64,000 bases of DNA from Glycine soja (Eukaryota; Streptophyta; Magnoliopsida; Fabales; Fabaceae), in NCBI RefSeq assembly GCF_004193775.1, contig NC_041021.1:22970632-23034631 (forward strand), read 5' to 3'. The position numbers were made by a program, and so were the translations under genes. The notes under the pieces are model-generated. The model was given only the letters and a program-made list of their open reading frames with translations, had not been told where the DNA came from and made no database searches. Shown here one piece after another: positions 22,764 to 35,955 of this stretch. Position 1 is the stretch's first letter, and the number at the start of each line of letters is the position of its first letter.

Positions 22764-25191
22764 ATATTTGTAGAAATTTCTTCAATTATGGATTATTAGC
22801 TGTCACAAGCTAATTAGCCTTTTCATAAGGTGTACTCACCTACAAAAGTTTTGGAATGTTAAGTTATTCGATTTGTGCATAGTGTTATTTCATTTATTAA
22901 GTGGATGTTCAATCTTATTTTCCTTCGTGTTTATAGCATCCTAACTTGAATTTGAAGAAGGCATTGCTATCTTGAAACAAAGAATACTATTTAGAAATGA
23001 TCTGACTAGAACCATATGAAGCTTGATTGTGAACCTCAATACCTTATTTGAAGCTTTATTCACACAACATACACTGCTCACACAAAACTTCTTGAATTAT
23101 ATAAGCAGAAATTTCTTCAATTTTGGCTTATTAGCACTCACAAGCTAGCTGGCCTCTTCATAAGGTACTCACCTACACAAGTTTTGGCATTTTAAGTTAT
23201 TTGGTTTGTGCATAGTGTTATTTCATTTATTAAGTGGATGTTTATATTTTTTTCCTTCGTGTTTTTGGCAACCTAACTTGAATTTGAAGTAGGCATTGCT
23301 ATCTTGATACTAAGAATAATATTGAGCAATAATCTGACTAGAACCATACGAAGCTTGATTGTGAACCTCATTACCTTATTTGAAGCCTTATTCACACAAC
23401 GTACACTGCTCACACAAAATTTCTTGAATTATATTTGTAGTAATTTCTTCAATTCTTGCTTATTAGCTGTCACAAGCTAGTTAACCTTTTCATAAAGTGT
23501 ACTCACCTACACAAGGTTTCGACTGTTAAGTTATTTGGTTTGTGCATTGTGTTATTTCATTTATAAACAATATGTTCATATTTTGTTCCTTCGTGTTTAT
23601 AGCATACAAAATTGAATTTGTAGTAAGCATTGCTATCTTGAAACTAAGAATAGTATTTAGAAATGACCTAACTAGAACTTTATAAAGCTTGATTGTGAAC
23701 CTCATTACCTTATTTGAAGTTTTATTCACACAACATACACTGCCCACACAAAATTTCTTGAATTATATAAGCAAAAATTTCTTCAATTATGGCATATTAG
23801 CTGTCACAAGCTAGCTGGCCTCTTCATAAGGTACTCACCTACACAAGTTTTGGCATTTTAAGTTATTTGGTTTGTGCATAGTGTTATTTCATTTATTAAC
23901 TGGATGTTCATATTTTTTTTCCTTCGTGTTTATGGCAACCTAAGTTGAATTTGTAGTAGGCATTGCTATCCTGAAACCAAGAATAATATTGAGCAATGAT
24001 CTGACTAGAACCATATGAAGCTTGATTATGAACCTCATTACCTTATTTGAAGCTTTATTCACACAACATACACTGCTCACACAAAATTTCTTGAATTATA
24101 TAAGAAGAAATTGCTTCAATTCTGGCTTATTAGCTATCACAAGCTAGCTGGCCTCTTCATTGGGTACTCACTTACACAAGTTTTGGCATGTTAAGTTATT
24201 TGGTTTGTGCATAGTGTTATTTCATTTATTAACTGGATGTTCATATTTTTTTCTTCGTGTTTATGGCAACCTAACTTGAATTTGAAGTAGGCATTTCTAT
24301 CTTGAAACAAAGAATAATATTGAGCAATGATCTGACTAGAACCATATGAAGCTTGATTGTGAACCTCTTTACCTTATTTGAAGCTTTATTCACACAACAT
24401 ACACTGCTCACACAAAATTTCTTGAATTATATAAGTAGAAATTGCTTCAATTCTGGCTTATTAGCTATCACAAGCTAGCTGGCCTCTTCATTGGGTACTC
24501 ACCTACACAAGTTTTGGCATGTTAAGTTATTTGGTTTGTGCATAGTGTTATTTCATTTATTAACTGGATGTTCATATTTTTTTTCCTTCGTGTTTATGGC
24601 AACCTAACTTGAATTTGAAGTAGGCATTGCTATCTTGAAACAAAGAATAATATTGAGCAATAATCTGACTAGAACCATATGAAGCTTGATTATGAACCTC
24701 ATTACCTTATTTGAAGCTTTACTCACACAACATACACTGCTCACACAAAATTTCTTGAATTATATAAGCAGAAATTGCTTCAATTCTGGTTTATTAGCTA
24801 TCACAAGCTAGCTGGCCTCTTCATTGGGTACTCACCTACACAAGTTTTGGCATTTTAAGTTACTTGGTTTGTGCATAGTGTTATTTCATTTATTAAGTGG
24901 ATGTTCATATATTTTTCCTTCGTGTTTATGGCAACCTAACTTGAATTTGAAGTAGGCATTGCTATCTTAAAACTAAGAATAATATTGAGCAATGATCTAA
25001 CTAGAACCATATGAGGCTTGATTATGAACGTCATTACATTATTTGAAGCTTTATTCACACAACATACACTGCTCACACAAAATTTCTTGAATTATATAAG
25101 CAGAAATTTCTTCAATTTTGGATTATTAGCTGTCACAAGAAAGGTGGCCTCCTCATAAGGTACTCACCTACACAAGTTTTGCCATGTTAAT
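22764..25191 (+). repeat. 334-bp tandem repeat array, block 2
   Basis: Resumes in phase after the LTR insertion. Marker positions are 23013, 23345, about 23679 (mutated), 24012, 24343, 24676 and 25008, with spacings of 331-334. About 7.3 units. Ends at the family C LTR at 25192. Confidence 0.93.
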
Positions 25192-26321
25192 TGTTCGCTT
25201 CCAGCAAGTGCACCAGATCACGCACATAGTATAAAACGGTAAGAACCGAGTATTGAACTCTCGGGGAACTTGTTTTAGTTGGTAAAGCTATTTCAGTGAA
25301 TAGGTTTCTAGTGTGCAAAAGAGATGTGTTTATTATGAACTGGTGTGTAAACTAACTATTAAAAGGGAAAATCACGTGAGTAATGATGTGTAAAGACAAA
25401 AAGACGAGACGTTGGTCTTCCTAATAGGTGTCTGATGTTAAAAAGATATTCTCTACTTAACAATGCTTATGTGTTCTATGGTGTCACCTGAAATGCTAAA
25501 TCCTGATTCCTCATGATAGTCTAGCCTAATCCTGATCAAGCATCATCCGTAAATTCCTCTTGTTGGACTAAACTCGGCCAGGACTACATTAAGACAAACA
25601 TACAACAACTAGGTTACCGTACTCCAATCCCTCGTGATAATACGGCAAACTAGCCCCGTCCTATCAAGTTCTATGAATCAGACCAGTTCCCACTGTTGAA
25701 TGATCCTAAAAACACTTGCATCTACGTGATCATGGCAAAAGCATCGTAGAATGAAGGTCTGATAGCATAGTGAACACACAAAACATCATTAAATAGATAA
25801 AAAAAGATATTTACATCAAGTGCCTACAAGGAAGATCCAACAGAGGATTTAGCTTTCCATAACTGGGAAGCTTCCTTTACAACAAAGAGAAGAGAAAGAT
25901 GAAAGATTGCAGAAATACAAGTAGTGGGGATGTCTCCTCCACCTCTAGGACCTCATAATCACTCACAAACTCATCTCAAGCTCTCAGGACTACTTCATCT
26001 TCAAGCTCTGGTCTCTGCAGATCTTCACACAACAAAATCTCTCAAACTCTCTGGAACATGGACCTTTCTCTATCTAGAACTCTCTTGACATGTAGAAGCT
26101 TCAAGAAAAGGCCAAACTCCCTTCCAAATAGGTGGCTTTGTTCGTGCTCGTGCACTTAGCACAATTCTGAACCGCTTAGCGCGCATTAGTGAATTTCGGC
26201 TTAGCGCGGCTTTTCTCGCTCAGCGGATGGACAAAAGTGGTGCGCTTAGCGGGATGACCCTTCCCTCAGCGAACATCCACATCTCATCCTTCTTCCAGAT
26301 TCTTCCTCGTGCTTAGCCGAG

Positions 26322-28573
26322 TGTCATACCCTAATTTCGTTCGGGGACCGTCTGTTTGTTGGGATGCGACCTTCGCTTGACCGCTTCAAGGAACTTGACA
26401 TCAATCATTAGGCAATCCGTGAAGTTCCGCAATATGTCGGGAGTCGAAAGGAAGAATTATTGCACAATCCGTAAAGTTCCGTAACATTCCAGAAGCCAAA
26501 GAGGGGATGGTTGCGTAATCCGTAAAGTTTCATGACATTATGAAAATAAAACAAGTATCGTTACGTAATTCGAGAAGTTCCGTAATGTTACGAAAAAAGA
26601 ATCAGCAAAAAAGGGCAAAGTGGTGTATTTAGTAAAATGAGGGGTGCAAATAGCAATTATCAAATCTGGTCCCTTCTGGAGGCTTCTGGGCATTTCCTTG
26701 CTTAAGGTGGAAACAACCTAGCTCTCCTGGGCGAGCTGGGCAGCAATCACCTCCCCCGTTTTGTTAAAAAATGGCTTCCGAGACTCCCGTAATGCTTCCG
26801 TAAAATTCCCATAACCCTAAATAAGCATATTTCACTTAATATGGGTGAGAAGGAAGAGAAGAAAAGAAGAAAGTCAAGTCCTATATGCTTCCGTAAGGCT
26901 TCCGTAACTTTTCCGTAAATTACGAAAGAATGGGTGTGAACTTATCAAAATGGGGGGTGCAAATAGCAATTTTTGAAAATTTGAATTTGGGCCTTTCAGA
27001 GTATTTTCGAAGCAAGGTTGCTTCCTCTTTTCCTATAAATAGGTGAAAGGGGGTTGTTCCAAAGATCCCAGGATCCCCTTGGCTATGCATTTCAACTGTT
27101 TTGGGTGAAAAAATTTATTTTCGTAAAGAAAATCAAAGTCGAGGTGCTTCCGTAACGCTTCCGAGACGTTTCCGTGAGCAATTCCGTGAAGGTTTTCCGT
27201 CGTTCTTCATCCATTCTTTGTTCGTTCATCGTTATTCAACGGGTAAGTTTTCGAATCCGAGACTTTCAATTCATTTCTTGTTTTGTTAGCTTTCATCTTT
27301 ATTTCGTTCACTTTTGGTTTTCTTTTCTTCCGTTTTTAATGAGTTTTAACCGTTTATTTAAGCCATTTTCTCACCTAATAAATGATAAAATGAATTTTAA
27401 TCGATCATTTGTGTTGTAATCTCATTTAATCACTGTTAAAACAAAATCTAACCAATCGTTCACGTTGTAACCTCGGTAAAACCAAAAAAAAGCAAAATAA
27501 TAATAAAATAATCAAAATATCTTGAAAAATAATAATAAAATAATCAAAATATCTCTGAATAAAATAATAAAAAAAATCAATCGAACATTTTTCTTTGGAA
27601 GTTTCCTTGGATCAATTGACTAATAACCAAAGTGAAACTAAGGCTAAAATCAACTCACAAATCAAGCTTTGTCCGCAAAAATCACTAAAAACCGTTTTAA
27701 GGTCCAACGCCTTAAATGGTCCTCTTTGCTTTTATCGATAAACATGGACCGTTCAAAAGCATAAAATCAACATGTAAATTTACCGCTTTTGCAAGAACTA
27801 CGTAGGTCTGATTTCCTCATCGCAATTGAGGATACGTAGGAGCAAAAACCCCGCTTTTGTCAACCACCCCAAGAGATCGTTAATGGTCCAACGCCTTAAC
27901 GTTTCTCTCCTTTCAAAAAGAAGAGATCGTTAATGGTCCAACGCCTTAACGTTTCTCTCCTTTCAAAAAACAAGAGATCGTTAATGATCAAACGCCTTAA
28001 CGTTTCTCTCCTTTCAAAATCAAAAGAATAATATTGATCAATGATCTAACTAGAACCATATGAAGCTTGATTGTGAACCTCATTACCTTATTGGTCCAAA
28101 TGCCTTAAACGACTTTTGTTCAGTCAAAATATATCTTGTGAAAAAAAAGATAAAAACAACTTAACCAACGTTCAGTTCTCAAAGAACTACGTAGGTCTGA
28201 TTTCCTTATCACAATTAAGGAATAAGTAGGAGCAAGGGAAACACCCTTGTCGACCACAAAAAGATAAAAAATACAAAAGGCATAAAAAGACAAAAAAAAT
28301 GTAAAAGGGAAAATAAAACAAATTGAAGTCATATTTGCACACCTGATTAAAGGTTGTCGTCCCTTATGATGGACGCGTGGGGTGCTAATACCTTCCCCAT
28401 GAGTAAATACAACTCCCGAACCTTTCACACTTAAAGTTCGTAGACCACATCTTTCCGGTTTTTCCAACGTTTTCCTCAAATAAATGTTGGTGGCGACTCC
28501 GTGCATTTTCCTTCCTTGGAAGACGCACCCGCGAGCCCCGCGTCGCCCTCCCGCCGAAGGGTAGGTTGCGACA
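26322..28573 (+). mobile_element. Ogre-like solo LTR with satellite patch
   Basis: It begins TGTCATACCCTAATTTCG and ends GGTTGCGACA (2252 bp). Flanks CCGAG (26317-26321) and CTGAG (28574-28578) differ by one transition, so it is a true insertion in LTR C. TATA box CCTATAAATAGG lies at about 27034. A three-fold repeat of about 45 bp (AGAGATCGTTAATGGTCCAA) is at 27872-28010. Positions 28027-28090 hold 64 bases of the 334-bp satellite in place of about nine LTR bases found in the copy at 58321-59943. Confidence 0.87.
28027..28090 (+). repeat. Fragment of the 334-bp satellite inside the Ogre LTR
   Basis: Reads AATAATATTGATCAATGATC ... CTCATTACCTTA, that is, the end and start of a satellite unit in the array's orientation. 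Its left junction, CAAAATCAAAAG|AATAATATTG, is base-identical to the LTR/array junction at 33205/33206. Confidence 0.9.
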
Positions 28574-28841
28574 CTGAGGATTGTTGCGCTCAGCGGATGG
28601 CTCGCTAAGCCAGCAGATTGGCTTAGCGAGAAGGTGAAAATCAGCACTTCAAAACTTGCCTAATTATCCTGAAATTGAGAGAAAATGATTATTAAACACA
28701 TAAAATGGAAGTACTAAGTAATTGTTACCTATCTTTAACAAAAAGTAATTACAACACTACAAAATATCCAAAAATTAGAGGGGTTTGATACAATTTACAC
28801 AAGTTTTATACACAAAAGTTAGTCGTATTAATCGACTAACA

Positions 28842-30190
28842 ACTCCCCCAAATTTACAGTTTTGCTTGTCCTCAAGCAAATAAAGAACAGTTCACTGGTC
28901 CCCAAGAGACAATAACATGCAGTGACTATGTATAAAGGTGTATGCAGCAAAAGTTACTGATTGCATGATAAGAGAATGAAGCAAAATGTCATCATCACTT
29001 GTCTTTCACAAGGCATGCAGTTATCCAAAGAGAAGAATAAAATGTAACATGTACAATTAGATGAAGTTAGGCATAAGAAAGATATCAAGGAAAGTAGCTT
29101 AAACCACAGTCTCACGGCCACAGTTTCACTCACGCACAAGTGTTTAAGTTATTCATTAATAACAACTAGCAAGAGGTCCAATCTTTGCACTTCATCTCAT
29201 GCCATAAAGTCAAAAATGTATAAATAGAATCAGAAGGACTTTCCCAGGCTTGTAGTGAGGCTTGGCTACAAAAATTCATTGGTTTTTCTAGGATTCAAAG
29301 GCTTAGATTCTAAGGGAGCACAAATCCTAGACTTATCCAAGTGATCTTTTTAATACAATTAGCTTGCTCACTAGCTTTTCACTTTCATTAGCTTTTGACC
29401 TTATTACAACAACACATATTTTCTTTGATTGCTCTTTTTTTTTAATTTTAACATACAACTTATTTGTTGTGTGTGTTGATGCTTTACCTTTTTCTTTGCA
29501 TCCCAATCAGTTCCACTCCCCCAAATTTGGGGTAAATTTTCCTTGAACCTTATGCTCTCCTAGAATCTAAACAAGGTATATGGAGATAATCATTTAGGTT
29601 CAGGGTTCAATTATTGACAACATCATTCAGCTCACAAAGGGTGCAAATGATACAATTATAATTCAAGGTAAGCTTTTTGGTCAAAAGGTTTGTGTATGCA
29701 CAATCATGGCCTTCATCATGCCCTCATTCATACATTTCATTCTAAAATTCAGAGATTGATGCAAAGATTAATACTCACAGCTATTCGTTCACTCAGAGTT
29801 TAAGATCACACTCTCACCGGTTTTGGTTCAAGCTTTTCTTTCTCAATCAATCTATCTACTGACTAAAAATTCTAATTGCAAGCTCACATTCTTGTTCTTT
29901 CTTTGTCTAGCATACATACTTGCTCAAACTCATGAAAAGAAACACAAACTCCATCACAATCATGCATTCAAACCAAAATCAATTCATACACCAATTTTCA
30001 CAAAAAGATAAAAGTGTTTACACTGCATACTCAGAGAATCAAGTTAAGTTGTTCAGTATGCTTCAAAACATGCACACTAATTATCCACAAAAAACACAAG
30101 TATATAATCATAATTATAAACCAAAATCACAAAAAAAAACAATGTACTAAAACATAATAGTTATAATAATTTCCAAAAAAGGCAAAATCA
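28842..30190 (-). mobile_element. Athila-like 3' untranslated region with polypurine tract
   Basis: The minus strand ends GAGGACAAGCAAAACTG ... AAATTTGGGGGAGT (about 28877-28842) just before the LTR. This is the usual end of plant Athila-type internal regions. The rest is AT-rich non-coding sequence; small frames here are not credible. Confidence 0.65.
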
Positions 30191-30194
30191 GGAA

Positions 30195-30760
30195 TTTAGA
30201 ATTCCTGTGACTGGTCCTGTGTATCCTCCACATCTATCAAATGGAAAACAGGGGTAGCAAAAGGAGTAGCAGCTCATCCAGATGCTGACTCTATAGAGTC
30301 TTCAGAGATGATAATAATAGGTGAAGATGGGGGAGCTGCTTCGAGCTCGGAAGAAGATGGATCCGCCACTGGAGATGGTGGATCAGCTGGCACTAGTTCA
30401 ACCTATGCAGGTGTGGGCTCAGGAAGAGCAGCCTCGTTGGGTCTCAATTGCTGAGGTGCCTGGGCTGTAAAGCTTCCACCATTTCTCACAATCGAAGGTC
30501 GAGCTCCAGGCCAGGCCACCTGCTCAAGGAACTGCTCTACATTTGTAATTGGCCTTTGGTGGGCCAAATATTGCAGGCTCTGCATAATAATAACATCTCC
30601 CTGGAATAAGCTTTGCAGCATAGCGACTGTAGTTTGGGAGCTCTGGGCATCTGGTCCCGCTGATGCAGAAGGAGGAGCTGGAGTAGATGATGAAGGGATT
30701 TCATCTACTTTGGCCTAGGTTTTCCTTTTTCTTGATGCCACTTGTAATAAAAAGAACTCA
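30195..30760 (-). pseudogene. C-terminal remnant of Athila-like ORF after pol
   Basis: Resembles the C-terminal end of the 'putative plant transposon protein' that follows pol in soybean Athila-type elements. Its function is not established (sometimes called env-like). The readable core is 30621-30403: MLQSLFQGDVIIMQSLQYLA, then TNVEQFLEQVAWPGARPS. In-frame stops occur near 30725 and 30401, after which the same frame goes on as a Pro/Ser/Asp-rich tail (about VELVPADPPSPVADPSSS) to about 30195. The upstream part is missing. Position and strand fit the 3' LTR to the left. Confidence 0.6.
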
Positions 30761-31786
30761 CAATTCACATTAGACCAACATTTATTCAAGTTAAAAAAAC
30801 AAAAATAAAAACTGACATTAACGATGGGTGCTTAGCGGGCTACAGCTCGCTCAACACGCCCTTAGAAATATAACATATCGGCTTAGCTGGCCTCTCTCCG
30901 CTAAGCCTAATGGTTGCCACAACAAAATGCGCTTAGCTTAAGTACACTCGGCTTAGTGCGTGGCTTTCAGCAAAAAAAAATTGACTAAGTTACCTGGGCT
31001 TAGCGAATCAGCCTCGCTTAGCCAGAGGCATTTCAGCAAAAGGATGAGTGTTCATCCTCAAAAGATGAACTCGCTTAGTGCGGTAGGCGCCCTTAGCGAG
31101 TTCATCTGGAAACGCATATATGCATGCTATAATGAAGAACTCGCTTAGCGCATCAGACGCGCTTAGCGAGTTCATCGTATTTTCCAGAAAAATGCAGAAA
31201 ACGAACTTCATTTTCTTCCCTTCTTAGGCCTCTAAAAGGCACCCATCAAACATGCAAAACCATCACATTTACATATACAGTACAATCCCTATCACAATCC
31301 TAATTTTTACCTAATCTACTTGCAGTCTAACCTACAGATTAACTTGCTAACCTCATGTCTTCTATCCTAAGGTTTCAACAAAAGAAAATGTGTAAATGAA
31401 GTGAGGAAATTACTTGGATCAGTGGTGCTTCGTGAGGATTAACAAAGGATGCAAGAAGAATACCCAAATGTAATGCAAATTTTTTGTTTTTTTTTGGCTT
31501 AGCTCAAAGTGCTGCGCTCAGCGAGTTATGCAGATGAAAAATTCCTACAACTTTTGCTAAGTCGTGCTTAGGGCCGGCTCAGCGAATTAAATGCATCCTA
31601 TAGTATAGGGGTCTTTGGCTTAGCGCGCCCTTTGAAATATAACATATCGACTTAGCTGGCCTCTCCCCGCTAAGCCTAATGGTTGCCGCAACAAAATGCG
31701 CTTAGCTCAGGTACACTCGGCTTAGCGCGCGGCTTTTAGCAAAAAAAAATTGACTAACTTACCTGGGCTTAGAGAATTAGCCTTGC
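30761..31786. repeat. GCTTAGCG-rich region with a 769-bp-spaced direct repeat
   Basis: A segment of about 175 bp (30846-31020) recurs at about 31615-31786 with few differences; both contain AAATATAACATATCG and ATTGACTAA(G/C)TTACCTGGGC. Many GCTTAGC / GCTAAGC phrases occur throughout. No gene. The second copy is cut at about 31786 by a truncated Ogre LTR. Confidence 0.75.
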
Positions 31787-33205
31787 TTCATCTGGGGACC
31801 ATTATTTGTTGGCATGCAACCTTCGTTTGACCACCTCAAAATGTTTAACACCCATCGTTGTGTAATCTGTAAAGTCTCGCAACATTCTGGAAGTCAAAAT
31901 AAGCATTGTTGCGCAATCCATAAAGTTCCGCAACATTTCGAAAGTAAAAAAGAGCATTGTTGCGTAATCCATAAAGTTCCGCAACATTCTGAAGGGCAAA
32001 AAGAGTATCATTACATAATCCGTAAAGTTCCGTTATGTTTCGGAAAGAAATCGGTATAAAAACACAAAAGGGCAGTGTATTTAGTAAAATGGGTGGTGCA
32101 AATAGAAATTATCAAATCTGAGCCCTTCTAGAGGATTCTGGGCATTTCCTTGCTTAAGGTGGAAGCAACCTAGCTCCCCTGGGCGAGCTGAGCTCGCCTG
32201 GGCAGCAACCTCCTCCCTCCTTTTCCTATAAATAGGCGAAGGGAGGCTGTTCAAAAGGGTCCCTAACCCCTATGCTATGCATTTCAGCTGTTTTGGGTGA
32301 AAAAAATTATTTCTGTGAAGAAAATCCAAGCCGAGGTGCTTCCGTAACGCTTCCGAGACGTTTCTGTGAGCAAATCTGTGAAGGTTTTCCGCCGTTCTTC
32401 ACCGTTCTTCGTTCTTCAACCGGTAAGTTTTCAAATCCGAGACTTTCAATTCATTTCTTGTTTTGTTGGCTTTCATCTTTATTTCGTTCACTTTCGGTTT
32501 TCTTTTCTTCCATTTTTAACGAGCTTTAATCGATCGTTTAAGTCGTTATCTCGCCTAATAAATGGTAAAATGAATTTCAACCGATCATTTGTGTTGTAAT
32601 CTCGTTTAATCACTGTTAAAGAAAAATCTAACCGATTGTTCACACTGTAACCACGGTTAAACCAAAAAAAGGCAAAATAATAATAAAATAATCAAAATAT
32701 CTTGAAAAAATAATAATAAAATAATCAAAATATCTTTGAATAAAATAATCAAAAAAATCAATAAGACGTTTTTTTGGAAGTTTCATTGGATCAATTGACT
32801 AATAACCAAAGTGAAACTAAGGCTAAAATCAACTCACAAATCAAGCTTTGTCTGCAAAAATCACCAAAAACCGTTTTAAGGTCCAACGCCTTAAACGGTC
32901 CTCTTTGCTTTTATCGGTTAGCATGGACCGTTCAAAAGCATAAAATCAACATGTAACTTTACCACTTATGCAAGAACTATGTAGGTCTGATTTCCTCACT
33001 GCAATTGAGGATACGTATGAGCAAAAGCCCCACTTTTGTCGACCACCCCAAGAGATCGTTAATGGTCCAACGCCTTAACGTTTCTCTCCTTTCAAAAACC
33101 AAGAGATCGTTAATGGTCCAACGCCTTAACATTTCTCTCCTTTCAAAAACAAGAGATCGTTAATGGTCCAATGCCTTAACATTTCTCTCCTTTCAAAATC
33201 AAAAG
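31787..33205 (+). mobile_element. Ogre-like LTR, truncated at both ends
   Basis: Homologous to 26340-28026: starts within the LTR at CATCTGGGGACC (the TGTCATACCC terminus is missing), passes the TATA box CCTATAAATAGG (about 32225) and the triplicated AGAGATCGTTAATGG units (33053-33195), and stops at CAAAATCAAAAG, where the 334-bp satellite begins. The remaining 3' quarter of the LTR is absent. No target duplication, so this is a rearrangement product rather than a clean insertion. Confidence 0.85.
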
Positions 33206-34489
33206 AATAATATTGATCAATGATCTAACTAGAACCATATGAAGCTTGATTGTGAACCTCATTACCTTATTTGAAGCTTTATTCACACAACATACACTAC
33301 CCACACAAAATTTCTTGAATTATATAAGCAGAAATTTCTTCAATTCTGGCTTATTAGCTGTCACAAGCTAGCTGGCCTCTGCATAAGGTACTCACCTACA
33401 CAAGTTTTGGCATGTTAAGTTATTTGGTTTGTGCATATTTTTATTTCATTTATTAAGTGGATGTTCGTATTTTTTTTCCTTCGTGTTTATGGTAACCTAA
33501 CTTGAATTTGAAGTGGGGATTACTATCTTGAAACTAAGAATAATATTGAGCAATGATCTGACAAGAACCATATGAAGCTTGATTGTGAACCTCATTCCCT
33601 TATTTGACGCTTTATTCACACAACATACACTTCTCACTCAAAATTTCTTGAATTATATATGTAGAAATTTCTTCAATTCTGGCTTATTAGCTGTCACAAG
33701 AAAGTTGGCCTCTTCATAAGGTACTCACCTACACAAGTTTTGGCATGCTAAGTAATTTGGTTTGTGCATAGTGTTATTTCATTTATTAAGTGGATGTTCA
33801 TATTTTTTTTTCCTTCGTGTTTATAGCAACCTAACTTGAATTTGAAGTAGGCATTCAATCTTGAAACTAAGAATAATATTGAGCAATGATCTAACTAGAA
33901 CCATATGAAGCTTGATTGTGAACCTCATTAACTTATTTGTAGCTTTGTTCCCACAACGTACACTGCTCACACAAAAGTTCTTGAATTATATAAGTTGAAA
34001 TTTCTTCAATTCTGGCTTATTAGCTGTCATAAGCTAGCTGGCCGCTTCATAAGGTACTCATCGACACAAGTTTTGGCATGTAAGTTATTTGGTTTGTGCA
34101 TAGTGTTATTTCATTTATGAAGTGGATGTTCATATTTTTTTCCCTTTGTGTTTATCGCAACCTAACTTGAATTTGAAGTAGGCATTGCTATCTTGAAACT
34201 AAGAATAATATTGAGAAATGATTTGACTAGAACTATATGAAGCTTGATTGTGAACCTCATTACCTTATTTGAAGCCTTATTCACACAACGTACACTGCTC
34301 ACACAAAATTTCTTGAATTATATATGCAAAAATTTCTTCAATTCGTGCTTATTAGTTGTCACAAGAAAGCTGGCCTCTTCATAAGGTATTCACCTACACA
34401 AGTTTTGGCATGTTAAGTTATTTGGTTTATGCATAGTGTTATTTCATTTATTAAGTGGATGTTCATATTTTTTTCCTTCGTTTTTATGG
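33206..34489 (+). repeat. 334-bp tandem repeat array, block 3
   Basis: Markers at 33236, 33569, 33902 and 34233 (spacings 333, 333, 331). The block starts abruptly at the Ogre LTR junction and is interrupted by the insertion at 34490. Across that insertion the spacing is restored: the next marker at 36916, less the 2350-bp insertion and TSD, gives 333. Confidence 0.92.
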
Positions 34490-35878
34490 TGTAACGACCC
34501 GCCTCGTCGCTACAGTATCCACACTCTATTATTCGATAATTTCAATTTTTTTTATAAAAAGAACTCCCTTAATTCGGTACATGTCATACACATAACGAAA
34601 ATTAAATATGTTCATATATATAATTAAAATTCCAGTTTTACATCTTTAACTCAACAAAATAAAACTTAAAAATCAATTACGGAGGAGTTGATTACAAAAC
34701 ACAACTCTCTCCCAAAATAACGCCAACGTCATCACGTCGGCTTGGCGACTCCTCACCCGAATCTTACTCCCTACACCCTGCCACTGTCATTCTGCTCCCA
34801 CGAACAAGGTTCGTGATCATCACAGGTATCAACTACACGATACAAAATTGCAAGGGTGAGTTTATTATAAAAGAACCAATACCAATTCCAAATAACCACA
34901 ATTAGCAAGGAACATAGGCAAACATGATAAGCATACACAACAATCATTATTCAACACCATATCCAACAAATATTCATCATTCACATCCAACAATTACTCA
35001 TCATTCATCCATGGACCCAATCAAGACTGCACAGAATGATGCATGCACCTGACTCAACACTCAGACGCAATGTGGTACGTACCAACAACAACCAAACCTC
35101 AGGAAATAGCCTAAGCATGTCCACACGACACTCTCACTTAGGGAACTGTGCTGAGTTTGTCGAGACCACCCGGTTGTGCATGTAACAGCCCCCTCCCATA
35201 GGTGATCAGCCTGGGAGCCCAAAGTTGTTCCCTACCAGGTGACAGCCCCTTAGTACAAAGTACACTTGGCCACAGTTACTCTATTTCCTGTGTCATATGA
35301 GCTATGATCACGGCCAAACGTAAGTGCCAAAGACCATGGACCAATTAAAACGCCTAAGCATCCCCTCAGAAATGCTTAGATTCTCTAACCAAGCTAGTTA
35401 CCCACGTCTGGGCCATCCGAGAGGTCTGTGCACTCTATCGCCCATGACATACACTCCATACGACACATGATCGTGGCCAAAAGCTAGTGCCAAAGACCCT
35501 GGAAGGTCAGTGCACAGTGCCCCCCACGAACATACATAACATTCACATGCCAATGCATTTCCAACATTAATCAACATTCCATTTCCATGTCATTCACAAC
35601 ATAAATATCATCTCATCTCAATGACGTTATCAACAACAACAACAACCTCATTTCATATTCACATATTCATCAATAATAACAATTCATGTTGACATGGTCT
35701 TTATCAACAACGTCATCTCAAATCAATATCATCATAATTATCATTATCATCACATATCAATTAAAATCCTCAATAGCAACATCAACAACAATTCAAACAA
35801 ACACAACAATATCATTTCCACACGCACGGTCTTCAAACAACACATTTCAAATAACCAAAACAATATCATTCATCATAA

Positions 35879-35955
<77 letters not shown>

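Larger units (their letters stand above)
25192..28841 (-). mobile_element. Family C 3' LTR of an Athila-like element
   Basis: The minus strand starts TGTTAGTCGATTAATACG at 28841 and ends GCTGGAAGCGAACA at 25192. Without the nested Ogre LTR it is about 1393 bp, close to the 1412-bp solo copy. It is a 3' LTR rather than a solo: the right flank on the minus strand is AAATTTGGGGGAGT, a polypurine tract, and internal sequence follows to the right. The flanks do not match as a target duplication. Confidence 0.82.
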
